A stretch of 64,000 nt of DNA from Acidobacteriaceae bacterium (GTDB taxonomy: Bacteria > Acidobacteriota > Terriglobia > Terriglobales > Acidobacteriaceae): NCBI GenBank assembly GCA_028283655.1, contig JAPWKE010000003.1:186001-250000 (forward strand), in the 5' to 3' direction. Numbering within the stretch: position 1 is the stretch's first letter; each line of letters starts with the position of its first letter. Positions 9,731-18,620 of the stretch are shown in pieces. The notes beneath the pieces are model-generated. The model saw only the letters and a list, made by a program, of their open reading frames with translations. It had not been told where the DNA came from and ran no database searches. A program made the translations under genes and the position numbers.

Positions 9731-11422
9731 ATGAAGCTTGCTCTCTGTCTTGCCGCTTGTGCTTTGTGCTCGGCCGTAGCTTTGGCGCAGGGTTCGACCG
9801 CTGTGACGAACACGACGCCGGGGTCGGCGAGTGCGGCGCAGAGGGCGCGGGCGCTGGATGTGCTGAAGCCGCCGACGGCGGATGATCTGCTGCGTGGGCC
9901 GTATGGGACGTATCGCGCGAACAATGATCTGCTGAGCTACAAGCTGGATGTGCGCGTGGACCCGGTGGCGCAGACGATCAAGGGCGTGAATACCGTACGC
10001 TTCCGCATGCTGAAGGACGGGTCGCGGATACAGCTTGATCTGACACCGGAGCTGGCCGTAGACAGCGCCACGATGGATGGGAAAGCGCTGAAGGTTTCGC
10101 GCGATCTGCGCGCTGTGTTTATCGACACGCCGGAGGCAATGCGCAAGGGCAAGGTGTATGCGGTGGCCGTGGCTTGGAGTGGGAAGCCGGTGAAGCAGGG
10201 ACGGTTCGGGTGCTTCTCATTCGACAAGGACAAGGAAGGCAAGCCGTGGATTACGACGGCGTGCGAAGAAGAAGGCGCAAGCACCTGGTGGCCGAACAAG
10301 GACCAGTGGAAGGATGAGCCGCAGGAAGGCATGGAGATCAATGTCTCGGTGCCGAACGGCTTGATGGATGTGTCGAACGGGCGGTTCGTGGGTTCGAAGG
10401 ATTTAGGCGATGGCTACACCGAGTGGAAGTGGAAGGTGAGCTATGGCATCAACAACTACGATGTGGCGCTGAACATTGGAGAGTATGTTCACTGGTCGCT
10501 GCCAAAGCATGGCGAGACGACGCTCGACTTCTATGTGTTGCCGGAGAACCTGGAGAAGAGCAAGGTGCAGTTTGCACAGGTGCCGGAGATGCTGGAGGCG
10601 TATGAGCATTACTTCGGCGAGTATCCGTTTGTGCGCGATGGATACAAGCTGGTCGATGTACCGTATGCGGGCATGGAGCACCAGAGCGCGGTGGCGTATG
10701 GCAATCGCTATGCGAACGGATACTACGGTCGCGACTGGACGGGGGCGGGGATTTCGACGAAGTTCGACTTCATCATCATTCATGAGAGTGGGCATGAGTG
10801 GTTTGGCAACGCGGTGACGGCGGCGGACAAGTGCGATATGTGGATCCACGAAGGATGGACCACGTATATGGAGTTGCTGTATGTGGAGTATCGCTGGGGG
10901 AAGGGCGATATGCTGCGCTATGCGAATGGGCTGAAGCCGAAGGTGCATAACGAGCGGCCGGTGATTCCGCCGTGCGGGGTGAACGCGGAGCCGCCGCAGG
11001 ACCAGTACTTCAAGGGCGCGTTGATGATCAATACGCTGCGCTCGCTGGTGGGCGATGATGCGAAGTGGTTTGCGGATATTCACGACTTCTATCAGCAGTT
11101 CAAGTATCAGCAGATTACGACGGCGCAGGTGGAGGATTGGTGGTCGAAGCGGACGGGGATGATGCTGAAGCCGTTCTTTGACGAGTATCTGCGCCATGCG
11201 ACGATGCCTGTGCTGGAGTTGAAGTTTGCGGACGGTAAGGTGAGCTATCGCTACAAGGCAGAGGAAGCGAAGTTTGCGATGCCGGTGAAGGTGGGCGAGG
11301 CTGCGCACTGGAATGTGGTGACGCCGGTGGTGGGTGAGTGGAAGTGGATGCCGTGGACGAAGGGCAAGGATGCGTTTGCGGTGGATACAGATGAGTACTT
11401 CGTCGATGTGGTGAAGGAGTAG
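9731..11422 (+). CDS. M1 family metallopeptidase (aminopeptidase N-like)
   Basis: A 563-residue exported zinc aminopeptidase expected to trim N-terminal residues from peptides. It has a signal peptide (MKLALCLAACALCSAVALAQ), the exopeptidase motif as AGMEHQSAVAYGN in place of GAMEN, and the zinc site HESGHEWFGN followed 18 residues later by the ligand glutamate in WIHEGWTTYMELLY. It is shorter than aminopeptidase N (about 870) because the C-terminal helical domain is largely absent, as in many M1 proteins of this phylum. ATG 9731 starts right after agaggg; the open frame upstream lacks a signal peptide at its start. The lptE start lies two bases after its stop codon, suggesting a common transcript. 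Confidence 0.92.
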   Translation: MKLALCLAACALCSAVALAQGSTAVTNTTPGSASAAQRARALDVLKPPTADDLLRGPYGTYRANNDLLSYKLDVRVDPVAQTIKGVNTVRFRMLKDGSRIQLDLTPELAVDSATMDGKALKVSRDLRAVFIDTPEAMRKGKVYAVAVAWSGKPVKQGRFGCFSFDKDKEGKPWITTACEEEGASTWWPNKDQWKDEPQEGMEINVSVPNGLMDVSNGRFVGSKDLGDGYTEWKWKVSYGINNYDVALNIGEYVHWSLPKHGETTLDFYVLPENLEKSKVQFAQVPEMLEAYEHYFGEYPFVRDGYKLVDVPYAGMEHQSAVAYGNRYANGYYGRDWTGAGISTKFDFIIIHESGHEWFGNAVTAADKCDMWIHEGWTTYMELLYVEYRWGKGDMLRYANGLKPKVHNERPVIPPCGVNAEPPQDQYFKGALMINTLRSLVGDDAKWFADIHDFYQQFKYQQITTAQVEDWWSKRTGMMLKPFFDEYLRHATMPVLELKFADGKVSYRYKAEEAKFAMPVKVGEAAHWNVVTPVVGEWKWMPWTKGKDAFAVDTDEYFVDVVKE

Positions 11423-11424
11423 GC

Positions 11425-12009
11425 GTGGTGAAGAAAAGCTTCAACGCGAAGTTTGCAAGGTTGGCCGCGAAGTTCGCGACGGTGATGGTGGCAGGAGTGA
11501 TAGGTTTGCCTGCGCTTGTTGGTTGCGGCTATCACCAGGCTGGAGCGGCGACGCATCTGCCGGCGGGTGTGCAGACGCTGGCGGTGCCGGTGTTCAAGAC
11601 GAAGGTGCAGGCGTATCGCACGGAGCGCGTGTTTACGGAGGCCGTGGTGCGGGAGTTGAATACGCGTACGGGGTACAAGGTGCTGACGTCAAGCGGTGAT
11701 GGCACGTGGAGCGGGGCGACGGCGGATGCAGTGTTGCGAGGCACGATCGAGCAGGAGAGTGTGGCGCCGTTGACGTATGACCAGAACAGCGGACAGACGT
11801 CGAGCTACCTGGTGACGATTGTGGCGAGTGTAGAGATCACCTCACGCGATGGCCGCGTGCTGTATCGCAACGATCAGTTCGGATGGCATGAGCAGTACCA
11901 GTCGACGCAGGATCTTTCGAGCTTCGTGCAGGAAGATTCGGCGGCGGTGGGGCGTATTGGGCATGACTTTGCGCAGGCGCTGGTGAGCGATGTGCTGCAT
12001 AGTTTCTAG
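11425..12009 (+). CDS. lptE: LPS-assembly lipoprotein LptE
   Basis: LptE is the lipoprotein plug of the outer-membrane LptD-LptE complex that inserts lipopolysaccharide. The 194-residue protein has an N-terminal hydrophobic signal, the lipobox PALVGC and the typical following GYHQAGA. VQTLAVPVFKTK, AVVRELNTRTGYKV and a C-terminal amphipathic helix are also family features. GTG at 11425 (or 11428) lies two bases after the M1 peptidase stop. The next gene is holA; LptE-HolA adjacency is widespread in bacteria and supports both calls. Confidence 0.88.
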   Translation: MVKKSFNAKFARLAAKFATVMVAGVIGLPALVGCGYHQAGAATHLPAGVQTLAVPVFKTKVQAYRTERVFTEAVVRELNTRTGYKVLTSSGDGTWSGATADAVLRGTIEQESVAPLTYDQNSGQTSSYLVTIVASVEITSRDGRVLYRNDQFGWHEQYQSTQDLSSFVQEDSAAVGRIGHDFAQALVSDVLHSF

Positions 12010-12015
12010 AGCGTA

Positions 12016-12180
12016 GCGAAAAGAAGACGCCAAGGTCGCCATGCTTCGCCAAGAAAGACAAAGCGAACACGGAGGGACACGGGGCGTCACGGAGAGACAC
12101 GGGGCGTCACGGAGAGACACGGGGCGTCACGGAGAGACACGGGGAAAGACGTGACCAGAAGGGCGAGAGGTTTCGCTACG
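12016..12180 (+). repeat. Dispersed intergenic repeat, copy 3, with internal tandem array
   Basis: It begins gcgaaaagaagacgccaagg, continues to tcgccaagaaagacaaagcg, then enters a 20-bp tandem array at 12071-12144 and ends in a gcgagaggtttcgctacgcg segment. The order of words matches copies 2 and 4. It sits between lptE and holA. Confidence 0.82.
12071..12144 (+). repeat. 20-bp tandem repeat, 3.7 copies
   Basis: The unit ggagagacacggggcgtcac occurs at 12071-12090 (one mismatch), 12091-12110 and 12111-12130, and partially at 12131-12144. It is an amplified form of the cacggag word of the dispersed repeat. Confidence 0.95.
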
Positions 12181-12199
12181 CGAAGGGGTAGAGGTTGTC

Positions 12200-13339
12200 A
12201 TGGTTGAGGGGATTGCAAAAGGGCTGAAGAGTTTTGCGGCGGTGGATCGGTTTCTGGCCGAGGTGCAGGGTGATGCCCGCAAGCCGGGCTATGTGCTGCT
12301 GGGTGATGAAGCGTATCTGCAGCAAAGGGCGCGGCGTGGTGTGCTGGATGCGTTGCTGTCGCCGGAGATGCGCGAGTTCTCGCTGCATGACCTGGACCTG
12401 AGCAACGATATGACGATCTTCGATGTGCTGGATCTGGCGCAGACGCCTTCGTTGATGGCTCCGTTTCAGGTACTGTTTGTCCGCAATGTGAAGTCGTTGT
12501 ATGGGCGTGGGTCGAAGAAGGAAGAGTTTGCGGCGCTGGATGGTTATTTTCGACGACCGAACCCGGGTGCTCTGCTGATCTTTGTAGCGGACCATGTGTC
12601 GCTGCCGCAGGATTTGCGGCGTATGGACATGACGGAGAAGGAGCGCGCAGAGAAGATTCGCGAGACGCTGGGCGATGGCTGTGGGATGGTCGAGTTGCAG
12701 CGCGTGAGCGAGGATGACGCGACGGAGTGGGTGCGACGGGCGTCGCAGGCGAAGGGTGTGGAGTTTACTCCGGATGCGGCGCGGGAACTGGTGGACTCGC
12801 TGGGTGCGGAGATGCTGGCGATTGAGAGTGAGGTGGAGAAGCTGTCGCTTTATGCGAGTGCTCATGCGAAGCCGCGACTCGATGTGTCGGATGTGGAAGA
12901 GATGGTTGCGGCAGCGAAGCAGCGCGGGATCTATGAGCTGACGGATGCGATCAGCCAGAAGGATGCGCCGCGTGCGCTGGCGTTGCTGCACGGGTTGCTG
13001 AATGCGTCAGAAGGTGGCGAGGATGCGGCGATTGGGCATGTGTTCACGCTGGCAAAGACGTATCGGCAGATGCTGGTGCTGAACGAAAACCGTGTGACCG
13101 ATCAACGAGCGATGTGGGGCGTGTTGTGGCCGGGGTTCCGTGTGGCCCCGTTTGCGGCGGACCAGTTGATCGCGCAGGCTCGGCGGTATCGTGACCGCAC
13201 GGAGTTGCGGCGCGGGTTGCGCTGGATTGCGAAGGCCGATGTGGAACTGCGGTCGAGCCCGCCGGATAAGCGGCTGGTGCTGGAGCGGCTGGTGATGCGG
13301 TTGGTGGGACGCGAGAAGGCTGTGGCTGCCGAGGTTTAG
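12200..13339 (+). CDS. holA: DNA polymerase III subunit delta
   Basis: HolA is the clamp-loader subunit that opens the beta sliding clamp. The 379-residue protein shows the family layout: N-terminal AAA-like domain with PGYVLLGDEAYL (no functional P-loop, as expected for delta), LDLSNDMTIFDVLDLAQTPSLMAPFQVLFVRNVK, ALLIFVADHV, and the middle LVDSLGAEMLAIESEVEKLSLYA region. The C-terminal collar domain includes a Y-R-Q-M-L helix near ALLHGLLNA. The ATG lies 8 bases after gtagagg. It probably shares a transcript with lptE despite the repeat between them. Confidence 0.9.
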   Translation: MVEGIAKGLKSFAAVDRFLAEVQGDARKPGYVLLGDEAYLQQRARRGVLDALLSPEMREFSLHDLDLSNDMTIFDVLDLAQTPSLMAPFQVLFVRNVKSLYGRGSKKEEFAALDGYFRRPNPGALLIFVADHVSLPQDLRRMDMTEKERAEKIRETLGDGCGMVELQRVSEDDATEWVRRASQAKGVEFTPDAARELVDSLGAEMLAIESEVEKLSLYASAHAKPRLDVSDVEEMVAAAKQRGIYELTDAISQKDAPRALALLHGLLNASEGGEDAAIGHVFTLAKTYRQMLVLNENRVTDQRAMWGVLWPGFRVAPFAADQLIAQARRYRDRTELRRGLRWIAKADVELRSSPPDKRLVLERLVMRLVGREKAVAAEV

Positions 13340-13351
13340 GTGGCTGGGTGG

Positions 13352-13439
13352 GGAAAGAAGACGCGAAGGCCGCGAATGTTTCGCCGCGAAGATAAAGGCG
13401 AACACGGCGAACGCTGAGAGGCACGGTGGGACACGGAGG
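13352..13439 (+). repeat. Dispersed intergenic repeat, copy 4
   Basis: Word order is ggaaagaagacgcg, tttcgccgcgaag, aaaggcgaacacgg, then cacggtgggacacggagg. It lies between the convergent holA and VWFA-type genes. Confidence 0.8.
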
Positions 13440-13449
13440 TGATCTGTGG

Positions 13450-14538
13450 CTAATGCGGGTGTCGCTTGCCGATGATGGCGGGTGAGTCTTCTGAAGGGAC
13501 GGCGTGTGGGTCGTCGAGTTGTTCCTGCGGGATAATTGGCGCGGTTGCGCCGGTGATGCGGAGGGTTGTGGCGTCACGGCGTGGGCTTTCGATCGCAATG
13601 GAGTGAGTGCCTTCAAAGCCGTGGTGCGGGCGCGGGAAGCTGACGATGTAGCGGGCGCGGAGCAGGCGGAAGGTGTCGGCGATGTCCTTGGCGGCATCCT
13701 GGGGTTCTGCGGCCATGACAACGCCGCCGCTGCCGCTGGCGATGGAAAGGAGATTATCGGACGCTTCGTCGGTCGCGAAGGCGTCTGGGTGCGGGCTGTT
13801 CTGGATGAGCCGTGAGATACCAAAGTGATTGGCGTAGTAGCGCCAGCGATCCCTATAACCGAAAACTGCGATGCCCTGGGTGGAGGTGTACTCCTTGATT
13901 TGTTGCCAGGTGGGTTTGCTGTGGTCCTCATCCCCCTGAGTGACGACGAGGAGCACACGGCGACCGTGCTGCTTGCCGAGCCATTGGGCAACGATGGCCA
14001 TGGAGCCGAGCAATGGTGGTGATGAGTTGTTGCAGTTGTGGTGTGGACCGGCAGGGCGCAGAGCATGGGACGCTCTCAGGTTGTTGATCGCTTCTTCCAG
14101 TTGCAGTGTGGTGGGTGAGGAGAAGGTGGCATTGGTTTGTGCGAGGCCGCAGTCGACAGCGTAAAGACGAAGAGAGTCCTGCGGCAGGAGCAGGCTGGGC
14201 GCCAGTTGCGCGAACTGCTTCGTGAACTCATTGAGGTACTTCGTTTGAGAGCCGGCATCTTCGAAGAGGACGGCCATGGCGATGGGGTCATCGCTTTCGG
14301 GGTGGACGTCGGTGGGATGAAACGGCTTGCCCGAGTCGAGCGAAAGCAGGATGCTTTGACGGTCGAGGTTGGGGACGGGATTGGCGTCGTCGTCGAGGAT
14401 AAGCGCGGCGAACTGGATGCGGTCGGCGTAGACGTGCAGCGTGTAGTCGGGGTCGGCGGGGGGCGGCGCAGGGGTTTGCGCGGACGCGAACAGCGTGCTC
14501 GATAGAAGCAGCGTTATGAGAAGCAGTCTGCGGAACAC
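13450..14538 (-). CDS. VWFA-related secreted protein
   Basis: A 362-residue exported protein of the 'VWFA-related domain' type that is very common in Acidobacteria and of unknown role. The signal peptide is VFRRLLLITLLLSSTLFASAQ. The body has a von Willebrand A-like fold with PIAMAVLFEDAGSQ in place of the canonical D-x-S-x-S metal site, and later RRVLLVVTQGDEDHS. GTG 14538 was chosen because the signal peptide begins there; a longer open frame to 14709 adds a stretch unlike any protein and would overlap the divergent gene. It is transcribed away from the CocE-type hydrolase with about 40 bases between starts. Confidence 0.8.
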   Translation of the reverse strand: MFRRLLLITLLLSSTLFASAQTPAPPPADPDYTLHVYADRIQFAALILDDDANPVPNLDRQSILLSLDSGKPFHPTDVHPESDDPIAMAVLFEDAGSQTKYLNEFTKQFAQLAPSLLLPQDSLRLYAVDCGLAQTNATFSSPTTLQLEEAINNLRASHALRPAGPHHNCNNSSPPLLGSMAIVAQWLGKQHGRRVLLVVTQGDEDHSKPTWQQIKEYTSTQGIAVFGYRDRWRYYANHFGISRLIQNSPHPDAFATDEASDNLLSIASGSGGVVMAAEPQDAAKDIADTFRLLRARYIVSFPRPHHGFEGTHSIAIESPRRDATTLRITGATAPIIPQEQLDDPHAVPSEDSPAIIGKRHPH

Positions 14539-14580
14539 GCGAGTAGTATCGCAGAAGCAATGCTTTGCGGAGGATATGGG

Positions 14581-16503
14581 ATGCGAAAGGCGTTTGTTGG
14601 CGCAGCTTTGGCGCTGGCTTTTGGGGGCGGAAGTGTTGTGTGGGCGCAGACGGCCAGTGACCCGGTGAAGGACGCTGTGGCGTTTGTGAGCGAGCACTCT
14701 GACAAGCATGAGTATCGCATTCCGATGCGCGATGGCGCGAAGCTCTATGTGAAGGTGTGGGCACCGAAGGATGGCTTTGCCGACAAGGGGCCGTACCCGA
14801 TTCTGATGTCGCGTACACCGTATAGCTGTGGCGATTACGGTGGGACGAAGCGGATGCCGAGCGTGACGGGGAACCCGGCGCTGCTGATGAGCGGCTACAT
14901 CCTGGTCTGCGAGGATGTGCGCGGACGCTGGGCGAGCGAAGGCACCTGGTATGAGATGACTCCGTCACATGATGGCAAGGGTGTGGACGAGTCCAGCGAT
15001 ATGCACGACACCGTGGACTGGTTGCTGAAGCATGTGCCGAATAACAACGGGCGTGTGGGCATTATGGGCATTAGCTACCCGGGGTTCTATACGGCGGCGA
15101 GCATTGTGGACTCGCACCCGGCGATCAAGGCGGCAAGTCCGCAGGCCCCGATCATCGATCTTTGGATGGGCGATGATGCTTATCATGGCGGCGCGTTCAT
15201 GCTGAGCGCGAACCACTCGTTCTATGCGCCGTTCTTCCGTCCGCAGAAGAACCCGACGACGGAACGCGAGAAGGCGACGTTCAAGTTTCCGACGCAGGAC
15301 ATGTACCAGTACTACCTGGGGATGGGAACGCTCGGGAAGCTGGACTCTCCTGCGGGTGGAACGAATCCTTACTTCCATGACCAGGTGGCGCACTCAGAGT
15401 ATGGGCCTTACTGGCAGGCGCGAGATATCGGGCTGCATCTGCATGGCGTGAAGGCGGCTGTGATGAACGTTGGCGGATGGTTCGATGCGGAGGACCTGGC
15501 AGGGCCGGTGCATTCGCTGCACCAGATCGACAAGCTGAGCCCGGAGGCTCCGGCGAATACGCTGGTCGAGGGGCCGTGGGTGCATGGTGGATGGGCGCGG
15601 TCGGACGGATCGCGACTGGGCGATGTCGAGTTTGGATCGAAGACGGCGGAGTTCTACCGCGAGAAAATTGAAGCGCCGTTCTTTGAGCACTACCTGAAGG
15701 GCAGGGCGTGGGACGGACTGCCGAAGGCGTATGTGTTTGAGACGGGCAGCGATGTGTGGCGCAAGTATGACGCGTGGCCGCCGAAGCCTGCGGTGGCGAA
15801 GGAGCTGTACTTTCAGCCGGATGGTGGGTTGGCATGGAGCGTGCCCACCGAGGCGAAGAGCAGCGACAGCTATGTGAGCGATCCGGCGCACCCGGTGCCG
15901 TTTACGCCGTACGTGACGGGGCCGGATGTTCCGCAGCGCTACATGGATGATGACCAGCGTTTCGCGCTGACGCGTGGTGACGTAATCGCTTACGAGACGG
16001 CTCCGCTGACAGAGGATGTGACGATTGTGGGGCCGGTGAAGCCGAGTTTGATGATTGCTTCAACGGGAACTGATTCGGACTTTGTGGTGAAGTTGATTGA
16101 CGTGTACGCGGAGGACTTCAAGCAGGCGGATGAAGAACCGGTTAGCGGGAAGCGTTCGCAGGCTCCGCCGGTGGTGATGCAGGGCTACCAGATGCTGGTT
16201 CGTGGTGAGCCGTTCCGCGCGAAGTATCGCGAGAGCTGGACGGCACCGTCGCCGCTGGTTCCGGGCAAGGTGACGAAGGTGGCGTTCACGATGCAGGATG
16301 TGAACCACACGTTCCTGAAGGGCCACCGGATTATGGTGCAGGTACAGAGCTCGTGGTTCCCGCTGGTGGACCGCAATCCACAGGTGTTCATGGATATCTA
16401 CAAGGCGAAGCCGGAGGATTTCAAGCCGGCGACAGAGACGGTGTTCCATGAGTCCGGAGCGGCGAGCGGTGTGCAGGTGCTGGTGATGCCGGGCGTTCGC
16501 TGA
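14581..16503 (+). CDS. CocE/NonD-type (X-Pro dipeptidyl-peptidase S15) hydrolase
   Basis: A 640-residue exported serine hydrolase of the CocE/NonD group, which includes cocaine esterase, glutaryl-acylase-like enzymes and S15 peptidases; the substrate cannot be told from sequence. It has a signal peptide (MRKAFVGAALALAFGGGSVVWAQ), the alpha/beta-hydrolase start LYVKVWAPKDG and the oxyanion region MSRTPYSCG. The nucleophile elbow is GISYPG, a cap region follows, and the presumed catalytic histidine is in WVHGGW. The C-terminal jelly-roll (PVKPSLMIASTGTDSDFVVKLIDVY) is typical. ATG 14581 has ggagg 7 bases upstream; the ATG at 14560 lies before it and is not used. Confidence 0.9.
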   Translation: MRKAFVGAALALAFGGGSVVWAQTASDPVKDAVAFVSEHSDKHEYRIPMRDGAKLYVKVWAPKDGFADKGPYPILMSRTPYSCGDYGGTKRMPSVTGNPALLMSGYILVCEDVRGRWASEGTWYEMTPSHDGKGVDESSDMHDTVDWLLKHVPNNNGRVGIMGISYPGFYTAASIVDSHPAIKAASPQAPIIDLWMGDDAYHGGAFMLSANHSFYAPFFRPQKNPTTEREKATFKFPTQDMYQYYLGMGTLGKLDSPAGGTNPYFHDQVAHSEYGPYWQARDIGLHLHGVKAAVMNVGGWFDAEDLAGPVHSLHQIDKLSPEAPANTLVEGPWVHGGWARSDGSRLGDVEFGSKTAEFYREKIEAPFFEHYLKGRAWDGLPKAYVFETGSDVWRKYDAWPPKPAVAKELYFQPDGGLAWSVPTEAKSSDSYVSDPAHPVPFTPYVTGPDVPQRYMDDDQRFALTRGDVIAYETAPLTEDVTIVGPVKPSLMIASTGTDSDFVVKLIDVYAEDFKQADEEPVSGKRSQAPPVVMQGYQMLVRGEPFRAKYRESWTAPSPLVPGKVTKVAFTMQDVNHTFLKGHRIMVQVQSSWFPLVDRNPQVFMDIYKAKPEDFKPATETVFHESGAASGVQVLVMPGVR

Positions 16504-16511
16504 CAGGGATA

Positions 16512-16588
16512 CGAAAAGAAAACGCCAAGGCGCTAAGTGCGCCAAGGTTCGCCAAGAAAGGCTAAAGAACGGCGCAGAGGGCGCCGAG
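16512..16588 (+). repeat. Dispersed intergenic repeat, copy 5
   Basis: Words gaaaagaaaacgccaagg, tgcgccaaggttcgccaag and ggcgcagagggcgccgag follow the same order as copy 1. It lies directly after the hydrolase gene and before the first xer gene. Confidence 0.8.
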
Positions 16589-16689
16589 TTATCCGCAGAG
16601 ATTGTGGAGAGGCTCGGTGCCCTTTCTGCTGTTATCGGGGATGGTTCGGTGGGATGGCTTTGCGGGGCCGCTGTGCTGAGAATGGAAGG

Positions 16690-17619
16690 ATGGGTGCGGA
16701 GAGCAACGCGGTGCTGCTGAAGGAGTATGCGATGCATCTGCGCGTAGAGCGCGGGCTGCGTCCGCTGAGCTGCGAAGCGTATGCAACGGACCTGGGGATG
16801 TTTGCGGAGTTCCTCGAAGGCCGCAATGTTGTGTTGATGGTGGCAAGGCAGGACGAGGTCAGCGGCTTCATGCAGCATCTGCGCGAGCATGGGCAGGAGT
16901 CGCGGTCGGTGGCGCGGAAGCTGAGCTCGCTGCGGGGCTTCTATCGCTGGCTGCTGAAGGACAAGCGCATCACGCATGATCCTACGGTGAATATCGAAAG
17001 CCCGAAGGCGTGGAAGGTGTTGCCGAAGAGTCTGCCTGCGGCAGATGTGAACGAGATGCTGGAGCGTACGGGCGCGGCCGCTCGGATGGCGGATGCGGAT
17101 GGGATTGCGTTGCGCGACCATGCGATGCTCGAGCTACTGTATGCGGGTGGGTTGCGTGTGGGGGAGATTGTGGCGCTGCGCGAAGAGGATCTGCGGCTGG
17201 ATGTGCAGAGCGTGCAGGTGCGGGGCAAGGGCGACAAAGAACGCATTGTGCCGATTCATGCGAAGGCTGTTGCGGCGATTGAAGAGTATGTTCAGCGAGG
17301 GCGCACGGAGCTTGTGCGGCGTGCGAAGAGTGGAAGCGGATTGCAGCGTGCGTTGTTTCTGAGCGCGCGTGGCAGAGTGATGACGACGGCCTCGGTGTGG
17401 GAGATGGTGAAGTCGCTGAATCGCAATGCGAGCCCGCATAAGTTGCGGCATTCGTGCGCGACGCATATGGTGGAGCGTGGAGCGGACCTGCGTACGGTGC
17501 AGACGATTCTGGGTCATGCGGACATTGCGACGACGCAGGTGTATACGCATCTGGCGATCGATCGGTTGAAGCAGGTGCATCGGCAGTTTCATCCGAGAGC
17601 GAAGCGGGTGGGAGCGTGA
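16690..17619 (+). CDS. Tyrosine recombinase XerC/XerD family (first of a tandem pair)
   Basis: A 309-residue tyrosine recombinase, expected to resolve chromosome dimers at dif with a partner. The N-terminal SAM-like core-binding domain (about 1-90) is followed by the catalytic domain with all expected residues: Arg156 (GGLRVGE), Lys180 (GKGDKER), His250 and Arg253 (HKLRHS), His276 (LGHADIATT) and nucleophile Tyr285 (VYTH). ATG 16690 follows ggaagg; the open frame extends 50 codons further upstream through the repeat copy and is not believed. Its stop overlaps the start of the second recombinase by 4 bases, so the two are translationally coupled. Confidence 0.9.
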   Translation: MGAESNAVLLKEYAMHLRVERGLRPLSCEAYATDLGMFAEFLEGRNVVLMVARQDEVSGFMQHLREHGQESRSVARKLSSLRGFYRWLLKDKRITHDPTVNIESPKAWKVLPKSLPAADVNEMLERTGAAARMADADGIALRDHAMLELLYAGGLRVGEIVALREEDLRLDVQSVQVRGKGDKERIVPIHAKAVAAIEEYVQRGRTELVRRAKSGSGLQRALFLSARGRVMTTASVWEMVKSLNRNASPHKLRHSCATHMVERGADLRTVQTILGHADIATTQVYTHLAIDRLKQVHRQFHPRAKRVGA

Positions 17620-18599
17620 GCTCGACCTTTGAGTCGCTGGCGGAACGCTACCTTGCGATGCTGCGCGATGAGCGCGGATCGAGCGAGCATACGCTGCGTG
17701 CGTATCGCCGCGAGGTGGGTGACTTCGCGGCGTTTCTTACGGAAATGTTTGGAGCCCATGGCGATGTGCGGCGCGTGGAGCACACGCATATCCGTGCGTA
17801 CATGGCGGCACTATTTGATCGTGGGCTGACGAAGGCGAGTGTGGCTCGCGCGCTGGCTGCGGTGCGGAGCTGGTTCAAGTGGATGGCGCGGGCGGGTGTG
17901 ATTGAAGCCAACCCTGCGGTGCTGGTGCAGACGCCGAAGCTGCCGAAGCATCTGCCGCGTGTGCCGAGCATGGCTGAGGTGAATGGCGTGCTGGATTCGC
18001 TGGAGCAGGTTCCGATAGCGAAGAAGAGACAGTCGAACACCGAGGGCACAGAGGATCACGGAGTATGGCCGGAGAGAGACCGCGTGATCTTTGAGCTGCT
18101 CTATGGCTGCGGGATTCGCAACTCGGAGCTGTGTGGTTTGGACCTGGAGAATATTCTGTGGCGTGATGATGCGGTGCGGGTGTTTGGCAAGGGAAGCAAG
18201 GAGCGCATTGTGCCGCTGGGGGACGCTGCCGCGCAGGCGATGAAGGCGTATCTGCCGCAACGCGCAGAGCGGCTGGAGCGTGCAGGTAAGGGCAAGATGG
18301 TGGAGGCCGGACCGCTGCTGTTGAATGCCCGGATGCGTGGAGAGTGCAGGCTGACGACGCGCAGCGTGGGGCGCATTGTGAAGGGGATTGCTGTGCGCGG
18401 AGGGCTGGCTGCGGATGTGCATCCACATACGCTGCGCCATGCGTTTGGAACGCACATGTTGGAAGAGGGAGCCGATCTGCGCGCGATCCAGGAGATGCTG
18501 GGGCATGAACGGTTGTCGACGACGCAGCGGTACACGCAGCTTACGGTGGGACAGGTGCAGCGCGTGTATGACGCGACGCATCCGCGAGCGACAGAGTAG
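17616..18599 (+). CDS. Tyrosine recombinase XerC/XerD family with repeat-derived insert
   Basis: A 327-residue partner recombinase. Catalytic residues are complete: Arg168 ([12 protein letters not shown]), the GKGSKER lysine, His271 and Arg274 (HTLRHAF), His297 (LGHERLSTT) and Tyr306 (RYTQ). GTG 17616 overlaps the preceding TGA (GTGA). Residues about 135-152, just before [13 protein letters not shown], are an extra segment containing NTEGTEDHG. Its DNA (18018-18068) matches the cgaacacggagggcac words of the local dispersed repeat. The insert lies in the linker between the core-binding and catalytic domains, so activity is probably kept. The gene ends 21 bases from the convergent GGDEF gene. 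Confidence 0.9.
   Translation: MSSTFESLAERYLAMLRDERGSSEHTLRAYRREVGDFAAFLTEMFGAHGDVRRVEHTHIRAYMAALFDRGLTKASVARALAAVRSWFKWMARAGVIEANPAVLVQTPKLPKHLPRVPSMAEVNGVLDSLEQVPIAKKRQSNTEGTEDHGVWPERDRVIFELLYGCGIRNSELCGLDLENILWRDDAVRVFGKGSKERIVPLGDAAAQAMKAYLPQRAERLERAGKGKMVEAGPLLLNARMRGECRLTTRSVGRIVKGIAVRGGLAADVHPHTLRHAFGTHMLEEGADLRAIQEMLGHERLSTTQRYTQLTVGQVQRVYDATHPRATE
18018..18068 (+). repeat. Dispersed repeat fragment inside a xer gene
   Basis: The words cgaacaccgagggcacag and gaggatcacggag match the second half of the intergenic copies (cgaacacggagg, cacggag). The fragment is in frame, adding about 15 residues to the recombinase. Confidence 0.7.
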
Positions 18600-18620
18600 T
18601 CCGTACACGCAGAAGCAGAA

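Noticed and set aside
12071-12144. CRISPR array
   Set aside because: The 20-bp units are directly adjacent with no spacers, so this is a tandem repeat.
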